From: Trebouxia sp. TZW2008
Lineage: Eukaryota; Chlorophyta; Trebouxiophyceae; Trebouxiales; Trebouxiaceae
Length of the DNA: 35,429 bases
NCBI GenBank assembly: GCA_002118135.1
Contig: BDIU01000114.1
Location: 1 to 35,429 of the forward strand
Reading direction: 5' to 3'
Shown here one piece after another: positions 1 to 10,302 of this stretch (its first letter is position 1; each line of letters starts with the position of its first letter). A program made the translations under genes and the position numbers. Under the pieces are notes generated by a model that worked only from the letters and a program-made list of their open reading frames with translations, was not told where the DNA came from and did not search any database.

Positions 1-2
1 GG

Positions 3-43
3 GCGAAAGCTTTCGGCCCCTTTCGCTGCCGAAAGCTTTCGGC
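3..43. repeat. pair of AAAGCTTT-centred palindromes
   Basis: Two near-identical inverted-repeat blocks lie 25 bp apart. The second (28-43, gccgaaagctttcggc) is a perfect 16-bp palindrome. The first (3-17, gcgaaagctttcggc) matches it apart from one end. They lie about 200 bp upstream of the GH1 start codon. The role is unknown; they could be a dimeric regulator site or a hairpin, or simply the edge of an unseen repeat. Confidence 0.5.
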
Positions 44-241
44 TACCTGCCCGCTCACTGGACCTAGGCCAAGCGTGAGGTCGAAACGCTCACGCCCGGA
101 GCCGTGACGGCCAATAATTATCTGCTCTGGCTCGCAAAGCCTTTTGACGCATTTTTCCCCCAAACGCCGCCTGCTCCAAGCCTTTGATCACTTTTGCCTA
201 GTGACTGAGCGTTGTTTGGTCAGCAATACGTCTTGGCGTGC

Positions 242-3200
242 ATGAAAGATCCCTCTTTGGTAGAGAAAACATTCCTCTGCGGCGTAGCAGTATCTGTGTA
301 TCAAAATTCAGGTTGACGCGCTCTGTAGTTCAGCAAATTGGGTGGCACCATCACTGCTGACCGGGTTGGCACACTTGCGCAGGCGACAAGGCAGCTCAAT
401 GGGCTTCATTTGAGCAGAAGAAATTACTGCCCTTCAATCTGAGGGTGCAGCTATCGGGCAGCGACCTTAAAAACCAAGTTGAAGACAGGAGCTTGTCAAC
501 CCTGGAGGAGGAGGACACAGACCATGACATACAAGAGCTTGTTGCTGTAGAGGACAAGGAGACAGAGAAGTACCGGAAGCAGCACAAAGATGATGACTAT
601 GAGAAAGACAGCGCCAAGACCCATGCTAGTGCCAGCAGTCAACAGCAGACTGCACAAGCTGAAGGCAGGCAGAATACAGATGCAAACATTGAGCACCAGG
701 ACAGCAAGAACAGCCATGATAGCAAAAAAGAAAATGACAGTGAAGATCATGAGAAGCAAGAGCCTAAAGTCAAGTACAAAGTGAGAGGAGAAGGTGTGAA
801 AGTGGGCGTGTCCAGCGATTTTTGGAACAACTATGAGCTGGACATCAAGCTGGCAGAGGAACTAGGTCAGAATCCTGTCTCACGTGATCTATATACAAAT
901 GCGCAGGACAATACCCCCATGCTACACATATGCAGATGTACTCACACCATGCAACAAGGCCCAGTACCTGATGCAAAGGATGTGTCACAAAGGGTCTGGT
1001 CAAGTTGCTCTTTTGGATGCTGCATGCATACCATATGCAAGCCAGAGATGCCGTGAGAAGTCTGCCTTGACGATATCATATAGTGTCTTCATGATTTCTG
1101 TGTTGCTGTATCAGTTCAATGGTGCATGATGCCATTCCAATACGTCTGGCTGCACTGCTTACGATAAAGGGTTGCTGACCCTAATGCCTTGCCCCTGCAT
1201 AGTAGCAGATAAAGCTGTGGCAAATGCGAACTGTTTCTTTGCATAGCTGTGTTCAACGTGCAAGGCTTGCCAAATGAGTTTTGCTGGATCCAGGGTGCAA
1301 CAGCTTCCGTATTTCTCTGGAATGGAGCCGCTTGGTACCTAGGCAAGGCTGCATTGATGAAGAGGCAGTGCAACGCTACCATGACATCTTTGATTGCATA
1401 GAAAGGTAGAGCTACTTACACAGCTTTTGGTCTTTGCTATTTGCTGGATCTCAGAGTTGACTGCTGGCTTTGACAGACAGTGTCATTTCCTCACAATTGT
1501 ACTACATGAACCATGCATGTCACATCATCTGACATCTCAGCGCTTGAGGAGTGTGTCATCACTCACTCTCATGCAATCATGCTCATAATTCATTCATCTA
1601 TGACTCATATACAGCGCTCATCTGCTGCAGGCACGGCATGACACCAAATGTGACACTACATTGGTTTGCCCACCCTCAGTGGTTCCATGACCTTGGGGAA
1701 TTTACTGAGGAAGGCAGCATTGCCCTGTTTGTTGAGTGGGCACAGACCGCCTTTGACCTTTTTGGCAAGTCCTGGCAACCTGCTTGACAGTGCACGCTGG
1801 CAAGGTGCATAGTTGCAGCCAAGCTGTGATATGATGCACAGACTGCTTTAAGCATGTCGGTCAGCCCTGTCGCCTTGCTCATGACAGTACAAGCTGGCAA
1901 GCTGCATCATGGCAGTCAAGCTAAGCTGTGGTCAGCACACCCTGGCATGCTGTTGATGCATTCTGAGATGCTGAGTGCTGTCATTGTGGTCAAACGTGTG
2001 CTGACTTATGAGCTGGAATCAGCGCAGCATTACTTCACTTCAACATCCTGCTGTCTTCAGCCTGAAACGCATGCTGGCAATCCTCACAAAGCATTGCAAC
2101 CAGTGCGTTGCTTCAAGGCGTTGTTGCCAAGCAGCTACTGGGCTGCTTCCTCTGACAGGGGCTCCCGCTGTGGAGCCACATGGTGCAGACTTTTTACTTC
2201 TTCTTCTGTTTTGAGCTTATGCTTACTTTTAGGGCAGAGAGCGCAGCTGTGGGCCACATTCAATGAGCCTGAGGTGGCATCACTATGTGGGCATGTCATG
2301 GGCAACCACCCTCCAGGCAAGCTGCTGCACTTCAAGGATGCAGGCAACAAGCTATGCACCATGCTGAGGGCCCATGCCGCTGCCTACAAAGCTATCAAGC
2401 AGATGCCAGGTAGGCTTCTTCCAACATTGCGCAGATGTTGTAAGTGTTGCTCAAGCTGGACTGCTTCTACGCAGAGAGGCTCCCAGTGTGACACCCAATG
2501 GCATAGAATTCTCTTGTTCCGTTTCTGTTGCTCAGGGCTTGCCAAGCAAAACTCTGCAGACATGTCCCTGGCATCCTGGACTACACAGCTTTCCATATGC
2601 ACGCGCTTGTGTCACTCGAAGTGATGTCAGTATCTGAATGACATAAGTGCCTTGCAGTCTACTTTACCATGTAGTGCTCTCAGTGTTAATGCCAACTGGG
2701 GCTGTTAGACTAACACATTGCGCCTTTCACAGGTGGTCAGGATGTGGCAGTTGGGATAGTGCACAACGTGTGGTGGATGGAACCAAAGAAGACTGGACCA
2801 ATGTACAAGCACATAGAGTGAGGTTGCATTGTCTTGTTTTGCTTTTGCAACACCATGCACGTCACATGCACTAGACCAACCGCAAACGAATAGTCATCCC
2901 TCTCATGGATGTAAATGTCAGCTCAGCAGCATGGAGCAGCTTTGGCAAACATGACAGTGCTTGTTTTGCCCTTGGCAAATCCTTGCTGCACCTTGTCAGG
3001 CATGCAGGCTTTATCTTCCCCAGATTGCTTTGGCTCCAAACATGTTTGAGAATCAAAGGTCGCTTGGGCAGGAGAGTATCTGTGACATCACTCATACCTA
3101 CGCTGATGCATATGCCACACAATTTTGCACAGAGTGTAGACTCTCTAGTTGCTGTTGCTGACGCTGCTGCATCTGGTGTGAAGTGTAGCCTGAGCTGTAT

Positions 3201-6200
3201 CCGCCCTGAGCATGTTTGCCTGTAGTGCTGCAGGCTTCTGACCAAATCAGCTAATCACCTTTGGGGCAACGAGACTCTCATGAACTACCTGAAGACTGGA
3301 GTCTTCACATACAAGTACCCGCTGGGCAAGGTGCAGTATGAGGATCCTGATGGCAAGCCTGGCTGTGACTTCTTTGGCATCAACCACTATGCTAGGTTAG
3401 TTGCATATGACGTGTGAAGCAGGACCATTGATATGATTGTGCAATGAAACTTTCATTCTTCTTCTCTTGCAGCACTGAGCAGCTAGCTGGATGCCTACGT
3501 GTTCAATAACACTATTTGAGCAGAGGCAGCCTGTCTTGTCAATGATATTTAGGCTTTGAGTGAGTGAGTGAGTGAAGGAGCGAGTGAGTGAGAGAGCGAG
3601 CGAGTGATTTTTGGGCGAGACAAAGCCAAGACTGCCTCAACAAACACGATGTAGGCGGCAGGGTGGCATAACAATGCTGCAGCAGCTCCAAGAATCAGAA
3701 ATCACAAGACGGAAAACCCAAGACAAAAGCTTGCTATTCAACAAAAAAGACAGTACCTGCCCTTCCAGTCTGCTGTGCAGCTCTTGGCAAAGCATATGCT
3801 GCCCTTGCAGTGACTGCATTGCAGCTTGTTGGGACAGCAGGCATATTGAACAATCAAAGCTGTCTCAACGCATTGCTTTCTCAACGAGCAATATTGTGTG
3901 AGTAGGGAGGGCACTGTTGTTGCAGGGGTGCATTGGACTGGAGTACGTCTCCAAGCACTAAGTTCAACAGGGCGCTGCTGGCTGACATGGGGTACCCCAT
4001 TGGCCCCTACAGCCTGTGCAAAGCCATTGCCTGAGTTTGACAGCTGAAAATGCTGATCAAAGTTGGTTAAACCTGTAAACAAGAGAACACCAACATCTTG
4101 TGATTTGCAGTGGTGTGCCGGGTCGGAACATGGCTCACAGCAGCAAGTCCAGTAAGGTGCTGCTGGCTGACATGGGGTAGCCCATTGACCCCAACAGCCT
4201 GTGCAAAGCCATTGCTTCGGCCTGACAAAAGAAGATGCCTGATCAAAGCTTGTGCACCCTGCATCAAAGAGAACATCAACATCTCGTAATTGCTGCAGGG
4301 GCGTATTGGATTGGAACATGGCTCCAAGCAGCAAGTTCAACAAGGTGCTGCTGGCTGACATCGGGTACTCCATTGACCTCCACAGCCTGTACAATGCTGC
4401 TGCTCTGGCCTAAAGGTCAAAAATGCTGGTCAAAGCTTGTGCAACCTGCATCCAAGTGAACATCAACATCTTGTGATTTGCAGTGGTGTGTCAGGTTGGA
4501 ACATGGCTCCCAGCAGCAAGTCCAGTAAGGTGCTGCTGGCTGACACAGGTAACCCATTGACTCCCACAGCCTGCACAAAGCCATTGCTTCGGCCTGACAG
4601 CTGAAGACTGGCAATTGAACCTTGAGCAACCACGGACAACATCAACGTCTTGTGATTTGTTGCAGGGGTGTGCTGGATTGGAACATGACTCCAAGCAGCA
4701 AGTTCAATAAGGTGCTGCTGGCTGACATGGGGTACCCCATTGACCCCCACAGCCTGTACAAGGCCATTGCCTGGGCCTCACAGCTTGAGGTGCCTATGTA
4801 CGTCATGGAAAACGGGGCGCCCTTTGATAAGGACGACACTAGAAGGACCGAGTGGATCAACAGTGCCTTGGAACAGGTACATCATCATTGGAATCGATAC
4901 TGGTCATGTCATCATCAGTATCATCATGATCATTGTTTACATGCTTGCTGATGAGCTTCCATGACCCTGTTAGGTGCTGCAACAGCAATGAGCTGCCTCA
5001 ATCTCGACCAGGGCCACTGTGTATTAACTCAAGCGAAACCTGCACTCACTGAGTTTTTGCCAAGCAGGTTCATGATGCTTAGTACATGTGTAATGGGCAA
5101 TGATGTTGTGCATGGTCACCTGGCTGGCCGGCGGATGAATCACTTGCGGTCCTTGAAACTCGATTCAACGATTTTCAAAAGTGTGAACCTGCTGGGAATT
5201 TGCGCCTAGGGTTTGTCTAAATGTTGCCCTGTCAATCTAACCAGTACGTGGCTGTGCAGGTCAAGACTGCTGTGCAAGATGGCTATGACCTGCGAGGCTA
5301 CCATTACTGGACTTTGTTGGTACGTTCTCTGCAGGCACAGGTGCAATCTTTGTGCATGCAATGCTGAGTATGCTTGCATATTTGTCTCCCAGTTGGTCTG
5401 TGCTGACATTTGGGAACAAGTCCCACCCCCTCAAAATCTTCTGTGCCTTGCATGATAGCCCATGGCAGCAAATGCTGCTGAAATGCAGGACAATGTTGCG
5501 TGGAGCTTTGCATATGATCTGCTGTGCCTTGCATGAGGCGCTTTGCATCAACTGCTGCAGAACTGCAGGATGTTATTGCCTGGAGCTTTGCATATGACCT
5601 TAATCTTAGACTGTATGAGCGGCCCAAATGACTGCTGCTGAAGTGCAGGACATCTTTGAGTGCACATTTGCCTATGACCTGAAGCACGGCCTGTATGAGC
5701 GGGACAGACAATTGCTGCTGAAGTACAGGACAACTTTGAGTGGAATTTCGCATATGACTTGAAGTTTGGCCTGTATGAGTGGGACAGAGAAGATCCAGCA
5801 GGCAAGAGGACCCTGCGTGATGGTGCCAAGGTACAGACTATCATGTAGACATGGGCTCCTTGGCAGTATACTAAGTGACACTGTTTTTGGGCTGTGCAAA
5901 GTCTCGTTCAATGCTGGTTTCTGTACACCAGCATTGTCTTCTGCCACAGTAAACACACCCAGGAATCTGCCACGTCAGCACATACATTGGACATTTCCAG
6001 AGAAATGTCATCCTTGTTGTGAGAGCATACCTGTACAGTAGCAGACATATGCTTGGCATAAACACCAGTGATGCAGAACTCATGGGCTCAACACAAACAG
6101 AGGGCATTGAACCTTCAACAGTACATGCAGGTAATAAAGGGGTGGTATGCAGCGCTGCCAAGCGAGATGCAGCAAGTGATGCAAGAACTAGCAGGCAAGC

Positions 6201-6421
6201 CCTACACAATAGACAGGAGTGCGCTGCCAAAAGACAGCCGAGCCCCTGCAGAGGCACAAGCAATGGCAAGGCAAACCAGTGCTGCTAGTCAACAGCACAA
6301 AAGGCGTATCAGGCGACCAGCACATCGCTCAACATTTCTTGGCCAAAATCTCAGGGCAGGAGCTCGAGCGTGGCATTGCTTTGGTCAATTGCGCTCTGGC
6401 TACAGAGCTTGTATTGTCTGA
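242..6421 (+). CDS. glycoside hydrolase family 1 (beta-glycosidase-like), 11 exons, 628 aa
   Basis: The reconstructed exons are 242-311, 383-865, 1294-1405, 1631-1764, 2233-2409, 2733-2817, 3234-3395, 4666-4876, 5260-5319, 5729-5830 and 6131-6421. All phases agree and the total is 1887 nt. GH1 family enzymes are (beta/alpha)8 barrels that cleave or transfer beta-linked glucose or galactose with two glutamates. Visible landmarks are FLCGVAVSVYQNSG (aa 10-23), SLEWSR, HWFAHPQW, TFNEP with the acid/base Glu near 278, FFGINHYAR, MYVMENG with the nucleophile near Glu456, and LLDNFEW. A charged, Asp/Glu/Lys-rich insertion of about 110 residues (roughly aa 40-150) sits between the first strand motif and the DFWNNYELDIKLAEELG segment. 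That placement recalls plant SFR2-type GH1 proteins, but the resemblance is only suggestive. No signal peptide is visible, so a cytosolic enzyme is likely. The start ATG at 242 is the only in-frame one seen. Intron 4 uses a GC donor (g|GCAAGT). Introns 7 and 9 hold decayed exon copies. The last ~60 residues are uncertain because another frame also stays open to 6479. Confidence 0.9.
3045..3190 (+). repeat. dispersed repeat, copy 1 (in GH1 intron 6)
   Basis: About 140 bp with a conserved core reading AGTATCTGTGacatCACTC, then GCTGATGCATATgCC, TTTTGCACAGA, GTTGCTGTTGCTG and TGCATCTG. The same ordered blocks recur at 27837-27971 (same strand) and 19675-19816 (opposite strand). No coding capacity or terminal inverted repeats are evident. 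It is probably a short non-autonomous mobile or repetitive element. Confidence 0.6.
3556..3606 (+). repeat. GAGT/GAGC microsatellite
   Basis: An imperfect run of gagt and gagc tetramers inside GH1 intron 7. It is a simple sequence repeat with no sign of function. Confidence 0.85.
3922..4790 (+). repeat. GH1 exon 8 head: 4 decayed copies plus the intact exon, ~185-bp period
   Basis: The splice acceptor (ttgcag) and the first ~115-130 nt of exon 8 recur with exon starts at 3926, 4111, 4299, 4484 and the intact 4666. Spacings are 185, 188, 185 and 182 bp. The copies encode variants of the motif DWNMTPSSKFNKVLLADMGY. Copy 1 stops where the real exon has Trp (TGG to TGA), copy 2 has TAG after ADMG, copy 3 stops with TAA at the same Trp region, and copy 4 carries an indel. 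None has a donor, so none can replace the exon. Each still offers an AG acceptor. Confidence 0.92.
5475..5775 (+). repeat. GH1 exon 10 head: 3 decayed copies plus the intact exon, exact 80-bp period
   Basis: Exon-start positions are 5489, 5569, 5649 and the intact 5729, spaced exactly 80 bp apart. Each unit has ctgctg(a)a..gcag or tacag as acceptor, followed by a version of DNFEWNFAYDLKFGLYEWD. The copies read DNVAWSFAYDL, DVIAWSFAYDLNLRLYERPK-stop and DIFECTFAYDLKHGLYERD. Only the last copy keeps the full GH1 DNFEW motif and runs on to a donor at 5831. Confidence 0.93.
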
Positions 6422-6839
6422 TTTGTTGTCAGCATGCTGTGCACCTGTTGCCATGCTCAGCATCTTGTGCCGCTATTGATAACCAAGGACTGCTGCCAAC
6501 TTCTAAGAAATGCATGCAATAAAGCTCTGGGCAGTAAGTGAATTGATTTGTGAAGCTAACTTGATGTTATGTTTGTTTGCTGCCGACAAATCATTCTAGG
6601 CTACGCACATGCAATCAGCCTTGTTGGCTAAGGCTTGCAAAAGTAGTTTGTACTGGTTCCTAGTTTTATTGGCTTCTGGCCGTGCCACAAATGCCTGGCT
6701 TGCGTGTGATGTAACACCACAGCATAAGGGATGGTCTTTGCATCGCATTACTAGAAGCTTTCAACAATGGCGAGGACCTGTTGAAGACCGCAACAGAGAG
6801 AAGAAGCAAACTTACAATTGTATTACGCAGAACAAGCAG

Positions 6840-7096
6840 CTAGAAACAAATCTGCTTTGCAGCAGCCATGTGCATCTTCTGCTTTAGCTCAGCTACCGCC
6901 TGTTCAAGGCTGGCCTCTCGATGCATATCTTCGCCCTTGAAAAGAAGTGCATTCCTAACAAGCAAACATAGATCTGGACATTTTGCTTTCAGTGTCAAGG
7001 ATGCTTCGCTTTCATTTCGCTTGCGTTGCTAGTTCAGGCGTCCAGCATACTGGTCCAAGAGTTCCATGATCTCACACACAAGCTGGTCAAATTGTC
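6840..7096 (-). pseudogene. coding-like fragment with one internal TAG
   Basis: On the minus strand a frame of 85 codons follows a plausible acceptor (cacgcag, exon start 7096). It begins QFDQLVCEIMELLDQYAGRLN, meets TAG at 7031-7029, and continues in the same frame to a second TAG at 6842-6840. The second part has a helical segment (GEDMHREASLEQAVAELKQK). The fragment could be the last exon of an unrecognised gene ending at the first TAG, or a pseudogene. No function is assigned. Confidence 0.3.
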
Positions 7097-7517
7097 CTGC
7101 GTGCCGACATCATCTTATCAAAGCATGAACATGACTACAAAGTGCTGACACGTTGCAATGTTTGACATAATCAGCAGCAAAGCACACAAGCTGTGTGCAA
7201 GCCTAGTGGAGAGCACAGCCCATGCAATGCACAGGCAAGCAGACCAAACATACAAGCTGGAAGCAAACCTGCTTGCACCATTTCTGCCCCAACTAGGAAC
7301 TGCTTGCAAAGTACCGTGTGTATTGCAGACCTTGACGTTATAGCGCCAGACTGTGAGACTGGTGCCAAGTAAGACTCCATGTCCTTATTTTGCAGCCTCT
7401 GAGACTGGTAGAACACATCTGGAACTGGGAAGGGAGCCCTGACGTTATAACTTTCGGGCGGTAGGGTTTGAAAAACCCAAAAAAACCCAATGCATGTTAG
7501 GAAAATTGATTAGGTTG

Positions 7518-7532
7518 TAGGGTTTAGGGTTT
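7518..7532 (+). promoter_or_regulatory. telobox-like TTTAGGG tandem
   Basis: tagggtttagggttt holds two units of the plant-type telomere repeat. Such teloboxes occur in plant promoters of translation-related genes, or mark interstitial telomere traces. No confident gene start lies next to it. Confidence 0.4.
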
Positions 7533-8681
7533 GAAGGTTTTCTTGCGCTTTCCATGGTGGGAATCAAAATCTGATGAGTAATAATGCAGGGGGGAAAAGG
7601 AGGGGTGCCTGATGTGTGCAGCGCAGAATTGAACAAGGTCGGAATGTCAACAGCTGCTAGGACAGTATGTAAAGCAGCTCCAGCAGTCGGCGCACATATT
7701 CGCCAGTCTCATCTGCAGCAGAAGGCGGACTCATGTGGCATGATTATGCATGACAGCACCAAGCATCTGAGGACAAGACTGCAAAGCAGCAGACGCATGA
7801 TTCAAGAAAGGATAAGCATTCAAAGCTGAGGGTCATGGCATGAATACAGCGTACAGAAGCCTTTGAGCATGACAAGAGCGAGGCCAGGAGCGATAAACCC
7901 ATTCAGCCGTGCAGGTGAAGCTTGCAACGCAAATGCGTAGCATGCCCAGCTTCCAGCTTTTGACCAGCTCAGCAGCTCGCAAGGATGCAACTGAGTGTGG
8001 TCACTACTACATGTGCTTATGAACTGCATGCATACCAGCAGCAGTTGACGGCTGCTGCCTAGCTGATAGCGTGGCTGACGCCTGTGGTGCTGCACACAAT
8101 AAAATAATGACATCAGCGCTGGGTCTGTTAATGCTGTGAAATGCCAGCTTAGCTTTGCATGCTGCCACATGTTCAGATACTGGGGAGATTGCACAAGCTT
8201 AGTGAGCCGCAATGTTCATTTGGCAACGTAGTGCAAAGTCAACCTGCACAAGGGCAAACCAGGCAACAGGTATCTGGTTGGCTTACAGTCAGAGCCCTGA
8301 AAATTCATATGCGCTTTGCACGACAGGCTATCGTGCAGAGCTCACAAGAAAGCTGCTTCATGAAAACAAAGCCAAGGGTTTGAGTGCTGCATCAACATTC
8401 ACAAGTGAAACAAGCTGTCACAATGATGCTTGACTTCAGTCAACTCATCCAGCATTGCACAACAGCATTATTACCTGCAATCATGTTTCCCTTGCAGGCA
8501 GAGTTGGGCTGTAGTGTGCAACATAAGGCTGAACATGCCTTGACAAAAGAGTTGCTGAATCCATAAGCACTCACAAGACTGACTGGAGGCTGTGTTGCAT
8601 AGTCTCAGGTGCTCTACACAAACTTTACAGCCATGGCCTGAAGCGCAATTGGAGCGATTGTCGACACAAGCTTGAGATGCT

Positions 8682-8776
8682 GAAGCAAGGTTGCGCCAAT
8701 AAAGCAAGGCTGCGCCAATGAAGCAAGGCTGCGCCAATGAAGCAAGGCTGCGCCAATGAAGCAAGGCTGCGCCAAT
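8682..8776 (+). repeat. 19-bp minisatellite, 5 copies
   Basis: Five head-to-tail units of gaagcaaggctgcgccaat at 8682, 8701, 8720, 8739 and 8758. Units 3 to 5 are identical; unit 1 differs by one base (ttgc for ctgc) and unit 2 by one base (aaag for gaag). The near identity implies recent expansion. Confidence 0.95.
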
Positions 8777-8918
8777 CAATCAAGCCTGCTCATAGGTCCC
8801 AGGCAGCTTTTTTGCTGTCAATACGCACAGACACAACAACAGATTGACAGATGGACCACATGTGGGTGTTTCAATGATTTAGCAGGGAGCCGGCGAGATG
8901 GGCATGCACAGAAAGTAA

Positions 8919-9285
8919 AATGCAAATCCTAAAGCCACAGACATGAAATACCAGCCAATGGTTGACAAGCCAAGACGCAACTTAGCCAACATAGCCCGCA
9001 AGGTGTTACCAGATGTTTATGAGTACATAAAACCATACAGCAAATCAGGCGAGGCGTTGAGAACCTGGTTGAAAACTGCGCAGGCAGGCGCCACAGAGCA
9101 CTGCTCGTAAGGAACTCAACTTTGCTCAAGTTGATGCAATCATCAGTCTGGTACACAAATTTGAAGGCCTAGCTGAGCAACGCTTGAAGCAGCAAACAGC
9201 AAACTTTGTGCCATACCAAAGCTGAGGTGCACGCCAGAACAATGTCAGAGGTTGTATCTAGCAATGTCCAACAGACGCAGTGAGT
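8919..9285 (+). pseudogene. frameshifted coding-like stretch, unrecognised
   Basis: Three plus-strand segments with protein-like composition follow one another but lie in different frames. They run from the ATG at 8943 (MKYQPMVDKPRRNLANIARK and onward to about 9085), then a segment containing ELNFAQVDAIISLVHKFEGL, then a segment containing RTMSEVVSSNVQQTQ. The third ends at a good donor (ca|GTGAGTC near 9280). Introns between them would be too short, so a decayed gene with two frameshifts is more likely. It overlaps a tentative minus-strand gene, and at most one reading is right. Confidence 0.25.
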
Positions 9286-9759
9286 CAAGACTAGACTGAT
9301 ATGCATGTAATCAGACACAACTGCTGTGTGAAGTAGGCACAGCCGCAATTGTTCATGCAGCAACGTGCCCTCTGAGCAGCTGGAACCCTGCATAGCGATG
9401 TCAATGACAGCGTGATCTAGCCTCTTGCGTACTGTCTGTAAGACAGACTTTTGTGTTCAGAAGACTGACACAAAGCTCACAAGACCAGACCTGACCAGAA
9501 GAGTGCCCTGGTGGACTGTCAAGCACACTGTGCATGTGCTGAGTGCATTTTGCTAACCTGTCCTGTCAGCTCTAGCTTTGATATCATTAATGTACAGCTC
9601 TGACAGACCACAAGCCAGCATAATTGACTCTCTTGCATTGGCAAGTTGAAAGGCTGTCTTGACACCTTTCTGCCACAATGTGGACGCAAATTGAGAGTAG
9701 TCTGGGTCAAGCCTGCCCAGAAAGGTCTCAAGCTCTGCTTCACTTGCAAAGCGAGCCAT
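9169..9759 (-). CDS. tentative two-exon gene, SAM-like N-terminus, 154 aa
   Basis: Exon 1 runs from ATG 9759 to 9558. It encodes a clean helical domain beginning MARFASEAELETFLGRLDP and ending near GLSELYINDIKARADRT. It closes with a good donor (acag|GTTAGC, phase 1). An acceptor at acag (exon start 9431) continues in phase with VRKRLDHAVIDIAMQ and stays open to a stop at 9169. The first half resembles SAM-like helical domains. The second half is Cys/Leu-rich and less convincing, so a further intron is possible. No family is assigned. Confidence 0.35.
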
Positions 9760-10302
9760 GCTCAGGATCCTGCTCACACAGAACAAATACCTTCGGACAG
9801 TTCCACAAGACGTGCTTCTGCAAGATGTTGTACTCACTCAATTGGCAGTCACAAGCAGAACAACAACTACAAGATGCAGGACGCCAGTTCTTCAGATAAA
9901 ATGAATATCACTGGGGGTGCAGTCTCAAAGAATGAGGTGCAGGTACAGCATTCTTGTCACGTTTACTATGGCTGGGTGGAGAACTATAAGATTGCAAACA
10001 CAACCCTTGGCAATCTGCAGAGCATTGGTGCAACAGTGAGAAACTAAATGGTAATGTCTCTCTCCTTTTCAGGCCTTGTCATTTGTGCATGCTGACAAGA
10101 CCTTGTCAAGCGCGCTTATCGTTCCATCTATTGCTTGAGCGTCCCCCTCAGGTACAGTGCGTCTCCTCACAGTAGCAGCATGGTGTATGGCTGTTCAATG
10201 ACCGGCCTCGTTGATGCCTACACTCAAGGTGTCGCTGTCTGCTGGCTCTGTGCTATGCCTGCCGCCTAAGACGTGTTTAGCGCGATCTTTGCAGGTTTGA
10301 CA

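Larger units (their letters stand above)
6422..10302. other. gene-poor 3.9-kb stretch with coding-like fragments
   Basis: No family could be recognised here. The stretch contains a 19-bp minisatellite (8682-8776), a telomere-like motif (7518-7532) and several short stretches with protein-like composition on both strands (listed separately). Further weak open stretches lie on the plus strand at about 7158-7340 and 7600-7829. The mixture of strands and interrupted frames fits decayed genes or elements better than one intact gene. The 5' region of the leucine-rich-repeat gene (about 10050-10302) lies at the right end. Confidence 0.5.

Noticed and set aside
445..1056. Separate acidic 203-aa gene starting at 445
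   Set aside because: The apparent start is a GTG. The acidic frame is the inside of GH1 exon 2, which begins at 383 and splices at 865 in phase.
1790..1990. Possible ~95-bp tandem duplication in GH1 intron 4
   Set aside because: Two segments share gacagt..aagctggcaag-like blocks, but identity is patchy and no exon edge is included.
3922..5775. GH1 arrays as joined exons of a longer repeat protein or mutually exclusive exons
   Set aside because: Copies lack donors and carry stops or indels, so they cannot be spliced in as complete exons.
8682..8776. CRISPR-like array
   Set aside because: Units are contiguous 19-bp tandem repeats without spacers, in a eukaryotic genome.
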